Part shown: positions 14,186 through 20,683 of the stretch, in pieces
Layout of the letters: every line of letters starts with the position of its first letter
How positions within the stretch are numbered: position 1 is the first letter of the stretch
Virus record (IMG/VR): IMGVR_UViG_3300043420_000229
Location: 1 to 20,683 of that record
DNA: 20,683 nucleotides
Direction: 5' to 3' (one strand)
Origin: a virus
Notes under the pieces: generated by a model
Told to the model about the DNA's origin: nothing
What the model saw: only the letters and a program-made list of their open reading frames with translations
Databases searched by the model: none
Translations under genes and position numbers: made by a program

Positions 14186-15702
14186 CAGTCCTCGGTGGTC
14201 GGGTCAGGTTCCTGCTCTGGTGTGGCGTTCGGTGCGCCGCCCTGCTGATCGTCGGCCGGATTGGTGTCGAACTGCAGGCCCAGCTGTTCGGCCCGGTCCA
14301 CTTCATTGGCACGGGCGATCAGCAGATCCTCGATGTCGCCACCGCTCTCGGCGACGATCTGCGCCTGAGTCTTGAAGCCAGCCCGCACGGCCTTGGTGTA
14401 GGCGTCGACTTCCTTCTGTGGATCCACCCAGGCCCAGCCGCGGGGATACCACTGAACGGCCTCGTAGCGCTCCGGCATGACCTCGTAATCGGGCAGCAGC
14501 AGCTGACCAGCGCCAACAGCAGCGGCCAGCCACCGCTCGTAGATCGGCTGCAGCAGGTGCTCGATCATGAAGTCCTGAAGCATCCGCCAGTGCTCGCGGT
14601 CCTCCAGCAGGCTCAGCCGGCTGCTGCTGTAGTTGCTCTGGCTGAAGTCGCGGCTAATCGTCTCGTAACTGCAGCCGATCGCGGCGGCCACGGAGCGCAG
14701 CATCCCACGCAGGAACGGCTCGAACTGCCCATCAGGGGCGTCGAGCTGGGGAACGTTGACGGTTTCGCCGGGTGCTAGGTACTTGAAGACTCCAGGCTCG
14801 AAGCGAGTCACCTGATCGCCGTCGAGCACCTCGTCGCCCTGGAGCTCACCCTCGGGTGACTGGATGAAGCCCATCAAGCTGCTGTTGGCCCTGGCTCTGA
14901 CCACCTCGGCCTCCTCGTAGCCGTCCAGGTGGTGGAGTCGCTTGATGGCGCTGGCCACCCATGGAGCGCCGCGGGTCTGGCCGGGTCGCTCGGAAACGAA
15001 CAGATGGATGATCTCGGCGGCCGGCACCTCGATCACTTCACCGCCGCGCGCGTTGGCAATGTCGCCCGGGTGCGTTGTGCGGAACGCGTAGCTGATCGGT
15101 CGGCCCCAACGGTTGACCTGAACGCCCATGCGCCACTGGTTCCCGTTGGCATCCTTGCCGTAGCTCTTGCCCTCGTCGCAGTAGTCCGACTCGATGATCT
15201 CGATGCCGAGGGGGATCCGGCTCCGGCCGAACGGTTCGGGGATGATCCGCAGGAACACCTCGCCGGATTCAGCCACGGCCATGATCGCCAGCCGCAGGAT
15301 CTCGGCCATGCTCAGCCGGCCAGCGACGTGGCAGCGATCAGCCCTGCACCAGGTCTGCCAGGCTGCCTCGACGCGGCGGTTGATCGGCTCGTTCAGCCGA
15401 TTGCCGCGTTGCATCCGCACACGGCCTTGCATCCTGATGCCGCGGCCGACGACGTTGGCGCCGATCGCGCGGATGGCCTGACGGGCGTAGGGCGAATCAC
15501 GGACGAGCTGCCGCGAACGGTTCCGCAGCCGTACCAGGCTGCCGTCAATCTCAGCGTCTGCGCTTGTGCTGCTGGTGATCCAGTTGGCAGTCAGCCGGCT
15601 GGCCAGTGCGCCCTCATAGGCTCGCCTGCGCTTCGGGGTGTGCGCCTCGGGCATGGATGCTGCCTTGCCGGCGATGCGACCGCCGCGTGCTTTGGTGGCC
15701 AT
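14185..15702 (-). CDS. portal protein, lambda (gpB) type (505 aa)
   Basis: The portal is the dodecameric ring at one capsid vertex through which DNA is packaged and ejected. This 505-residue protein is the lambda-type family: RNRSRQLVRDSPYARQAIRA, then NVVGRGIRMQ, then ESGEVFLRIIPE, EIIESDYCDEG, VPAAEIIHLFVSERPGQTRG and PWVASAIKRLHHLDGYEEAE. Toward the C-terminus, SNYSSSRLSLLEDREHWRML and YPRGWAWVDPQKEVDAYTKA are hallmark motifs. The end (about 475-505) is an acidic, Pro/Gln-rich tail. Length matches the family. The ATG at 15702 overlaps the gpW-like stop as TGATG and its own stop overlaps the protease-capsid start the same way, so the three proteins should be made in a coupled fashion. Confidence 0.95.
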   Translation of the reverse strand: MATKARGGRIAGKAASMPEAHTPKRRRAYEGALASRLTANWITSSTSADAEIDGSLVRLRNRSRQLVRDSPYARQAIRAIGANVVGRGIRMQGRVRMQRGNRLNEPINRRVEAAWQTWCRADRCHVAGRLSMAEILRLAIMAVAESGEVFLRIIPEPFGRSRIPLGIEIIESDYCDEGKSYGKDANGNQWRMGVQVNRWGRPISYAFRTTHPGDIANARGGEVIEVPAAEIIHLFVSERPGQTRGAPWVASAIKRLHHLDGYEEAEVVRARANSSLMGFIQSPEGELQGDEVLDGDQVTRFEPGVFKYLAPGETVNVPQLDAPDGQFEPFLRGMLRSVAAAIGCSYETISRDFSQSNYSSSRLSLLEDREHWRMLQDFMIEHLLQPIYERWLAAAVGAGQLLLPDYEVMPERYEAVQWYPRGWAWVDPQKEVDAYTKAVRAGFKTQAQIVAESGGDIEDLLIARANEVDRAEQLGLQFDTNPADDQQGGAPNATPEQEPDPTTED

Positions 15703-16268
15703 CAGAACCTCACGAAGACGTTGCGGGGATCACCCAGGCCCTGCGCGATCTTCTCAGCTGCTCGCTCACGGGCGACGATGGCTTTCAGCTGCGCCTCGCG
15801 CTGCATCAGCAGGCCGAGGTCGTTGCTGGTGTAGCTGCGGTTCCCGATGCTGTATTGCTTCGCGCCCTTGCTGACGATGGCCCTGATGGCAGCCTGAACT
15901 GCGTCCAGATCCTGCTCTGCCTGGCTGCGACCATCGAATGCCGTGGGGTCGCCGGTGAATGACAGGGACGGCAGCACCTCGGTGGTTCCGCTGCCGGTGA
16001 CCACCACCACGGCGCCGGACGTGATGCGGCGCTGCCAGTACCAGGTGCCGGCATCCCATTCGGTGGTTGTGGCTGCTGACAGGGACATGTCCCATCCGCC
16101 GTCAGATCGAGCAGCGCCGGCGGCGGTTGCGCCCTCGCCCGCGGTGTTCGTGCGGAAGTCAATCTGCAGGGTCCAGCTGGCCGATGTGGCCGGGACGTCG
16201 TTGACAGACGCAGCGGGCTCGATCCACTGGATTGTGGAGCCGCTGTAGATCAGGGCGGGAACAGTCAA
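15702..16268 (-). CDS. gpW-like head-tail connector with N-terminal beta domain (188 aa)
   Basis: The gene lies directly before the portal, where lambda has W. The C-terminal 74 residues (115-188: QDLDAVQAAIRAIVSKGAKQ, then YSIGNRSYTSNDLGLLMQRE) resemble gpW: helix, two short strands (QYSIGNRSYTS), helix, and a short hydrophobic end (VFVRF). Residues 1-105 add a beta domain (LIYSGSTIQWIEPA, SWTLQIDFRTN, WDAGTWYWQRRITSG, VVVVTGSGTTEVLP), a fusion also known from other lambda-like phages. gpW fills the portal channel after packaging and is needed before tail joining. The start is a TTG at 16268, preceded immediately by an in-frame TAA; no ATG lies nearby. The ribosome-binding site is weak. It follows an 87-nt gap that holds a hairpin. 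Confidence 0.75.
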   Translation of the reverse strand: MTVPALIYSGSTIQWIEPAASVNDVPATSASWTLQIDFRTNTAGEGATAAGAARSDGGWDMSLSAATTTEWDAGTWYWQRRITSGAVVVVTGSGTTEVLPSLSFTGDPTAFDGRSQAEQDLDAVQAAIRAIVSKGAKQYSIGNRSYTSNDLGLLMQREAQLKAIVARERAAEKIAQGLGDPRNVFVRF

Positions 16269-16299
16269 TTTTTAGCCCGCACAACTGCAGACAGTGTAA

Positions 16300-16327
16300 G
16301 CAGCGCGGAGAATAACCCCCGCGCTGC
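16300..16327 (-). terminator. perfect 9-bp hairpin in the 87-nt gap (possible terminator or attenuator)
   Basis: Between the 354-residue gene (stop at 16356) and the gpW-like start (16268), arms GCAGCGCGG (16300-16308) and CCGCGCTGC (16319-16327) pair perfectly around a 10-nt loop. It is the longest hairpin I found outside coding sequence. No T-run follows on the minus strand (TTACACTG), so it is not a canonical intrinsic terminator. It could still pause or attenuate transcripts entering from the two-gene cassette, or protect the 3' end of a processed message. Confidence 0.45.
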
Positions 16328-16355
16328 CCTTGCCGCCGTCTAGCGAGGCGTGAAG

Positions 16356-17420
16356 CTACAGCTCAACCGTCTGCGCGTTGATGCCCGTAGATGGCTCTGA
16401 GCTTTGAGCGAGCCTGACGGCTGCCATCAACTCCTGACCCATCTCCTTTAGCCTTGGCATATCATCCTTCACGGTGATCAGCCCTAGTACGTCAATGCAC
16501 CGCATCTCATCCAGTAATTGGGTGCCATGCGTGCGAGAAAGCGTTTGCAGGTAACCCAGCAGCTCATGGATGGCTTTGCTGGCATCGTGTAGGCGGGCGT
16601 TGTAGGTGCGCACCTCCTGCTCCAGCGTTTGCCGCTGCTTTCGATCGGCTGCATCCAGCTGCTCACGGACGTGATCCACTTCAACCTTGGCCGTGCGCTC
16701 CGCTTTGGTTTCGCGGATTTTGGCCATGGTCTCCTTGAATCGCTCTGCATTGGCAGGCGTCACATCAACCGTTCGATGGCGAGCAGCTTCCACGCGGGCG
16801 GCGGTGGCAGCTTGGAACGATGCCGGAGCTGATCGGATCAGCCCCTGCTGCTCCAGTGCTGGGCGGAGTTCCTCGCGGGCAGCGCGGACATCCTCAGCGG
16901 TGGGGCCGTTGCGGCGTTGATTGCGCTCGGCGTTCTGACACGCCAGCTCCCAGACCTTGGCGATGCCTTGGGCGGCATCGGGGTCGTCGAGGATGGCGGG
17001 ATTCCATGCTCCTCCAGTGCCATCTTCATGGCGTAGCTGTCTCCTAGGAATCAACGGCCGAAGCAGATCGGCTTGTCGCGTGGTCAAGGTAAACCCACCT
17101 CGTAATGACGAGGCGGATCCTTCAATCAAGATGCTTGCCTCATGTATGACACGCTGGTAATCAGCCGCCCTTGGCGAAACAGATTGCAGCCATTCTGGAA
17201 GCTCGTCCTCGAGATACGATTCCCAGCTTTGCTTGCCGTTATCACCTCGAAATAGGCGATTATTGTAGATGTAGCTAAGCGCTGCACCAATACCTTCTGA
17301 GCAGGCTTTGATCTTGTGGTGGTGATTGTCGCGGTCTCGCTTTTCTGAGTCACTCATGGGGCCGCTAGGCAGCCCCAGAGCTTCCTCATTGGCGACCACC
17401 GCGAGGGCGGTCGTTTCCAT
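16356..17420 (-). CDS. accessory coiled-coil protein, DUF3102-like N-terminus (354 aa)
   Basis: This 354-residue protein has no equivalent in the lambda head order. It starts at an ATG at 17420 that overlaps the upstream stop (TGATG), with GAGGAGG 7 nt before it, one of the best ribosome-binding sites in the window. Residues 30-125 (HKIKACSEGIGAALSYIYNN, QSWESYLEDELPEWLQSVSP, RAADYQRVIHEASILIEG) resemble DUF3102-type helical domains, which look like HTH or ParB-related modules. Residues 222-285 are a long charged helix likely to form a coiled coil (MAKIRETKAERTAKVEVDHV). The C-terminus is short and helical. GC drops to about 45% near 17230. I infer a DNA- or protein-binding regulator or exclusion factor; structural and packaging roles cannot be excluded. 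Confidence 0.75.
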   Translation of the reverse strand: METTALAVVANEEALGLPSGPMSDSEKRDRDNHHHKIKACSEGIGAALSYIYNNRLFRGDNGKQSWESYLEDELPEWLQSVSPRAADYQRVIHEASILIEGSASSLRGGFTLTTRQADLLRPLIPRRQLRHEDGTGGAWNPAILDDPDAAQGIAKVWELACQNAERNQRRNGPTAEDVRAAREELRPALEQQGLIRSAPASFQAATAARVEAARHRTVDVTPANAERFKETMAKIRETKAERTAKVEVDHVREQLDAADRKQRQTLEQEVRTYNARLHDASKAIHELLGYLQTLSRTHGTQLLDEMRCIDVLGLITVKDDMPRLKEMGQELMAAVRLAQSSEPSTGINAQTVEL

Positions 17421-17959
17421 CAGGCGACCTCCTCAACCTTGCTGGCTTCGAGGATGGCCATAGCGCGAGCAGGGAGCGCCAGCGGCACGTTGCTGGCAGC
17501 CAGGCTTTTGGTGCAGGCCTGCAGCTTCTTCAGCGCCGGCTCAACGTGCTGCTCAAACACGTTGAGAACACGAATTGCCTTTTCGCGGGCGTCATTGGCC
17601 ATGACCAACCGCACGCTGTCGCCAGCGGAAACCAGTTCGATGCCAAGAGCTGCCCGAACGGCTGCGCGGGCTTCGCGCAGGTATTCCTTGGCGGTGTCAT
17701 TGCTCACCTCAAGGGCGGCGGCAATGGCGCTGTAGCTGGTGTCGCGGCCGTATTCCTCGAACACGATTAGCGCCTTCATGAAGGCGTGAGGCACGGCGCC
17801 ACGCTTTGTGGCGTGCTCAAACTCTTGAAAGAGCACCTCGCTGATGCCGTGCTTGCTGGCGAGGATGGCCTCAACCTGCTCAGCCGTCAAAGCCAGGTCG
17901 CGAAATTTGGGGCGGTCGCTGGCCTCAACGGACCAACGCGAGAAGTCAAACGGAGCCAT
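17420..17959 (-). CDS. accessory helix-turn-helix protein (179 aa)
   Basis: I choose the ATG at 17959 (MAPFDFSRWSVEASDRPKF), giving 179 residues; an ATG at 17989 adds MADLGLASLS and is the main alternative. The frame stays open to a TTG at 18085, but that region looks like a promoter, so I reject it. The protein is all helical. Residues 74-100 (TSYSAIAAALEVSNDTAKEY) have the layout of a helix-turn-helix like those of sigma region 4 or LuxR-type domains. Residues 21-65 (LTAEQVEAILASKHGISEVL) may be a second helical bundle. The C-terminal half has leucine-rich helices (VLNVFEQHVEPALKKLQACT). It shares an overlapping junction with the coiled-coil gene, so the two are probably made together. Function is unknown; DNA binding is inferred. 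Confidence 0.72.
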   Translation of the reverse strand: MAPFDFSRWSVEASDRPKFRDLALTAEQVEAILASKHGISEVLFQEFEHATKRGAVPHAFMKALIVFEEYGRDTSYSAIAAALEVSNDTAKEYLREARAAVRAALGIELVSAGDSVRLVMANDAREKAIRVLNVFEQHVEPALKKLQACTKSLAASNVPLALPARAMAILEASKVEEVA

Positions 17960-18056
17960 TGATAATGAAGCCAACCCGAGGTCGGCCATGAAGGTGGTGC
18001 TGGCCGAGGGCCAGGAGCGGGCCGGGGTCGAGACCGGCTTGTTCCGCCTGTCGCAG

Positions 18057-18089
18057 ACAATAGCAAGCCTGCCACAGGCTGCCAATAGC
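18057..18089 (-). promoter_or_regulatory. promoter-like site with operator-like repeats
   Basis: In the 162-nt gap after the large terminase, the minus strand carries TTGGCA (18085-18080), exactly 17 nt, then TATTGT (18062-18057), a fair fit to a sigma-70 promoter (5/6 and 4/6). The spacer contains the inverted repeat GCCTG-TGG-CAGGC (18079-18067). The heptamer GCTATTG occurs at 18089-18083 and again at 18064-18058, 25 nt apart, flanking the inverted repeat. This arrangement suggests a regulated promoter for the two-gene cassette, possibly autoregulated by its HTH protein. It is inferred from sequence only. Confidence 0.45.
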
Positions 18090-18121
18090 CAGTCGCCTGC
18101 ATTATCGAGACGGCGCTGCGC

Positions 18122-20008
18122 TCACCAGCCGGTAACGAAGCCGGGGCCGCTGGGCTCTGATCGACGGCGGCGCTTCGGTTTGTCGGTGGCCCCAGGCTTG
18201 CGGCGCTCCTCTGCTGCCGCCTCCAGCTGATCCCAAAAACTCGCTCTGCTGTACCTGCGCTTCACCAGTTCCAGGATCGCCAGGCTGTAGACGGTGAGAT
18301 CGAGCGGCTCGTTTCTGGCGCCGCTGGGATTCTCCCAACCGAGCACCTGAAACCCTTTGACCATCTTCGGCACCAGCCGCTCACAGGTCAGGCCCTGCAG
18401 GTACTCCTCCGTCACGTCATTGGGCAGGTGGATCGCGCCAGGGCCGGGGGCGTCTTTCTTGAGCCTGGCGTAAATCGTGCGCTTCAGGGTGTCGCCTCCC
18501 ACCTGATACAGCGTCAGACCTTTCTTGATCGTCTGCCCTCTGGCGTTGACATCCACCCTGGAGCCCTTGCCCAGTGCTGGCGCTGCCTTGGTGCTGCTGC
18601 CCTTCAGTGCCACCACGCCCTCCCTGGCTCGCTGCCTGCAGTACTCGTAGGCCTCCTGGGTGAAGTGGCCGCCGGTATCAACGCCGCAATGCCGGACCGT
18701 CAGAGTGCCGCCGCCCTCCATCGGCCATTCCGTGCGCCTGATGCTGTCGATCTGTTCCCAGGCGTCATCCTCAGCCGGGCTGCCCTCGACTTTCTGATGC
18801 CAGATCCTCCACATCTCCTCCCCACGACCAAAGCCCCAGACGGTGGTTTCAAGCCAGGTGTCTTGGGTGTCAACGGCCATCAGCAGCAGGACGGCGCCCT
18901 CGGGGCAGGTGCCGCTTGAGAACGTCTCCGACTGAGCCCTGGCCATCAAGCCCTCAGCGTTGATCACCGCGACTGCCTCATCCTCCCAGGCCTCGGCTGC
19001 GCGTTTGTTCACCCAGCCTTTGAGCAGCAGGGGGTCGGTCTTCGCCCTGAGAAACTCATCACGGATCTGCTCCCAGCTGGTCCAACCAGCCGGGGCATAC
19101 CACCCAGGCAGGTGAAAGCCTGCGGTGATGCCGTCGCCCTTGGCGGTCGCCTGCCACGCGGCACCGGCCAGCATCGTGGTCTTGTGATGCTCGCTGACGC
19201 GTTCTCCACAGGCCGGGCATTGCGCGAACACCTCACCATCGGGCCGGTCCCACTTCATGTGCTCGCGCCAGCGGAGCACCTCAAGCGATCCGCAGCAGGG
19301 CATCAAGACCGCCAGCAGTCGCCGATCCGATCGAGTCTCGTATTCGCTGGTGATCCTGCACATCCCGCGGGTGCCGGGTGTGCTGGTGATCAGCACCTTC
19401 CCCATGGGGAACGTCGACGTCCTGGCTTCTGCGTTCTCCAGGGGGTCGCCCTTATCGTCTGCCTCGAACGGGTAGGACGACACCTCGTCAGCCAGCAGGT
19501 AGGCCGCAGGCATCGACTGCAGGCCGCTGCCGCTGTTCGCGCCGGTGAGAACGAACAGGCCGCCCCTGAATTCTTTCAGGAACATGGTGTTGCCGCTGTC
19601 CCTGGCCCTCGCGGGTGCGATCAGATCCGACAGGACAGGCGTCTCGCGCAGCAGGGGCTCCAGCCGCTGGCGGTTCAGACGCTTGGCCATGTCGAGCGTC
19701 GGCTGCACCAGCAGGGTCGGTGCCGGCCATAGGTGGATGATCGCCCCGAGCCAGTTCAGGACCACCTCGGTCTTGCCCATCTGGCTGCCGAACATGAGCA
19801 CGACACGACGCCACGGGCTGGAGGGGCTGAGGCATTGCAACGGCTCCCGCAGGTAGGGGGTCCGATCGGTGCGCCACGGGCCAGGCTCCGCTGAGCCCTT
19901 GGTCGACAAGACGCGATGGCGATCGGCCCACTGGTCAACCGTCATCGGGTCGGCCGGCATCAGGCCTTCGCTGAATGCCAGGTCGTGCAGCTCGAATGCG
20001 TCAGCCAT
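18122..20008 (-). CDS. terminase large subunit, lambda gpA type (628 aa)
   Basis: This 628-residue protein powers DNA packaging and cuts the concatemer. Its N-terminal ATPase has Walker A GSQMGKTE at 74-81 after VVLMF, Walker B YLLADEVSSYP at 170-180 (acidic pair D174/E175) and the coupling motif ITSTPGT at 207-213. Zinc-type cysteines lie at 238-239 and in CPAC at 264-267. The C-terminal nuclease half has LLLMAVDTQDTWLETTVWGF, with D380 and D383 as likely metal ligands, and RNEPLDLTVYSLAILELV near 565-582 with D570 as another. Both halves follow the GpA family, as does the length. The ATG at 20008 overlaps the small terminase stop by 8 nt. The C-terminus is Lys/Arg-rich (KPKRRRRSEP), perhaps for portal or DNA contacts. 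Confidence 0.96.
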   Translation of the reverse strand: MADAFELHDLAFSEGLMPADPMTVDQWADRHRVLSTKGSAEPGPWRTDRTPYLREPLQCLSPSSPWRRVVLMFGSQMGKTEVVLNWLGAIIHLWPAPTLLVQPTLDMAKRLNRQRLEPLLRETPVLSDLIAPARARDSGNTMFLKEFRGGLFVLTGANSGSGLQSMPAAYLLADEVSSYPFEADDKGDPLENAEARTSTFPMGKVLITSTPGTRGMCRITSEYETRSDRRLLAVLMPCCGSLEVLRWREHMKWDRPDGEVFAQCPACGERVSEHHKTTMLAGAAWQATAKGDGITAGFHLPGWYAPAGWTSWEQIRDEFLRAKTDPLLLKGWVNKRAAEAWEDEAVAVINAEGLMARAQSETFSSGTCPEGAVLLLMAVDTQDTWLETTVWGFGRGEEMWRIWHQKVEGSPAEDDAWEQIDSIRRTEWPMEGGGTLTVRHCGVDTGGHFTQEAYEYCRQRAREGVVALKGSSTKAAPALGKGSRVDVNARGQTIKKGLTLYQVGGDTLKRTIYARLKKDAPGPGAIHLPNDVTEEYLQGLTCERLVPKMVKGFQVLGWENPSGARNEPLDLTVYSLAILELVKRRYSRASFWDQLEAAAEERRKPGATDKPKRRRRSEPSGPGFVTGW

Positions 20009-20534
20009 CGGCCAGGCTCCTGAGCGCTGTGCGGATCTCTTCCGTGAGCAGCTGATGCGCTGCCCTGGTGTCGGTCATGCTGATCAGCGTGGGGATCACC
20101 CGGTCGGGGATAGCCAACATGCTGTCTCTGACGGTGCGGGCCTTCTTGAACGCCGCGGCCTTGACGTCAGCAGCAGGCACTAGGTCCCCCTGCATGGTCT
20201 GCACCTCTAGCTTCGCCTTCTCCGCCAGGTAGTGCTCACGCCGTGCCTTGCTGTCGTTCAGCCCTGGGATCTGATCGTCAGGGAGTGCGTCGATCCTCTC
20301 CCGCAGGTCCTCCGGCTTGGGCTTGTTTTCCACAGGGTCAGGCCGGCTGACCTTGCTGTTGTGGGTGGCCCTGGTGTTCTTGTTCCACAGCTCAAGCGCC
20401 AAGTCCCGGTCAAGCCACCGCTTACCGTCTTTTTCCACAACGGCGCCTGAGATGCGCCCGTGCTTGACGGCATAGCTGACCGCCGCAGGACTGCAGCCTT
20501 TAAGAACTGCTAGCTCTGAGAACGTAATCAGCAA
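20001..20534 (-). CDS. terminase small subunit, Nu1-like (177 aa)
   Basis: This 177-residue protein should recognise the packaging site and recruit the large subunit. Residues 1-45 form a winged-helix-like HTH (FSELAVLKGCSPAAVSYAVK, then HGRISGAVVEKDGKRWLDRD). Residues 90-170 (LNDSKARREHYLAEKAKLEV, VQTMQGDLVPAADVKAAAFK, ARTVRDSMLAIPDRVIPTLI) match the Nu1 or DUF1441-type helical region in lambda-like phages. The start is most likely TTG at 20534 because an in-frame TAG lies directly before it and no ATG precedes the HTH; the next codon, CTG, is another candidate. AGAGG lies 4 nt before the TTG. The stop overlaps the large subunit start by 8 nt. Confidence 0.88.
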   Translation of the reverse strand: MLITFSELAVLKGCSPAAVSYAVKHGRISGAVVEKDGKRWLDRDLALELWNKNTRATHNSKVSRPDPVENKPKPEDLRERIDALPDDQIPGLNDSKARREHYLAEKAKLEVQTMQGDLVPAADVKAAAFKKARTVRDSMLAIPDRVIPTLISMTDTRAAHQLLTEEIRTALRSLADG

Positions 20535-20683
20535 CTAGCCTCTGACCCTCACTTAAGGGAGTCTAGGGTAATCTCCGGGCTCCTTAAAAGCTCCTTAAAT
20601 GCCCTTGGGGGTGCTGTGCCAGGCAGGCCGGTTAAGAAGCTCCCGGGGCTGCCGCTAGGAAAATCGGGTGCCACAGGATTACC
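20535..20683. other. non-coding region upstream of small terminase: possible cos / regulatory region
   Basis: These 149 nt hold no credible gene. In lambdoid phages with Nu1/gpA terminases, the cos site and its terminase-binding repeats lie here. The region contains an 11-bp tandem repeat (20579-20600) and related half-sites: CTTAAGGGAG at 20552-20561 in inverted orientation and AAGCTCC near 20637. I cannot identify the cos cut itself. Packaging signal, late promoter region or both are possible. Confidence 0.4.
20579..20600 (+). repeat. tandem 11-bp repeat GCTCCTTAAA(A/T)
   Basis: Two adjacent copies, GCTCCTTAAAA (20579-20589) and GCTCCTTAAAT (20590-20600), differ only in the last base. The 11-bp period, about one helical turn, would place two identical protein contacts on the same DNA face. 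Read on the minus strand, the unit is TTTAAGGAGC. Confidence 0.8.

Noticed and set aside
17960-18085. Longer HTH protein starting at TTG 18085 (221 aa)
   Set aside because: The TTG is part of a -35-like element, and the extra residues look like non-coding translation (Arg, Ser, Pro, Trp mix). ATG 17959 or 17989 is preferred.
1-20683. CRISPR arrays, tRNA or rRNA genes, insertion sequences, integrase and att sites
   Set aside because: I looked for regularly spaced repeats, cloverleaf-like segments, transposase or integrase proteins and terminal inverted repeats, and saw none. Absence from manual reading is not proof.

Overview
The window is a leftward-reading (minus-strand) late operon of a lambda-like siphovirus or prophage. 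It contains DNA packaging, head, connector, tail and tail-tip genes and almost nothing else. Every gene I accept is on the minus strand, so transcription runs from about 20,680 down to 1. Most junctions overlap by 1-8 nt (TGATG, TAATG, ATGA) or leave 2-6 nt, which indicates one translationally coupled transcript. No integrase, lysis, replication, tRNA or host gene is visible, so phage versus prophage cannot be decided. The DNA is GC-rich (often 60-65% by hand count). Several accessory proteins look like families I associate with cyanobacteria and their phages: the 262-residue fibre-like protein, the CxxC zinc-ribbon protein and the 193-residue tail protein. A picocyanobacterial (Synechococcus/Cyanobium-type) host is therefore my best guess, but it is an inference.

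Layout in transcription order. (1) 20683-20535: non-coding, with an 11-bp tandem repeat just upstream of the small terminase gene, where lambdoid phages carry cos. (2) 20534-18122: small and large (GpA-type) terminase. (3) 18121-16270: a two-gene cassette absent from the lambda order (an HTH protein and a coiled-coil, DUF3102-like protein). It has a promoter-like site upstream and a perfect 9-bp hairpin downstream, which looks like a moron. (4) 16268-10736: head genes, in order: gpW-like connector, lambda-type portal, one 833-residue protein fusing an HK97-type prohead protease to the major capsid protein, gpFI-like protein, decoration-like protein and gpFII-like connector. (5) 10739-8328: a fibre-like module of three genes placed, unusually, between head-tail connector genes; one has a clearly AT-rich core. 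(6) 8331-4206: tail terminator-like protein, a 66-residue unknown, tail tube protein, the G/GT tail assembly chaperone pair and the tape measure protein. (7) 4206-1: a 155-residue tail-tip protein, a large J-like tip protein with a Cys-rich C-terminus, a zinc-ribbon protein, a 193-residue tail protein and the start of another small phage protein cut by the window edge.

The clearest mechanistic signal is in the chaperone pair. The G gene ends in the slippery heptamer A AAA AAC directly before its stop. Eight nt later there is a perfect 8-bp stem-loop, and the -1 frame runs open into the GT reading frame. This is a textbook -1 programmed frameshift read directly from the sequence, and it predicts a 236-residue G-GT fusion. 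The most open-ended question is the function of the two-gene cassette between terminase and gpW.
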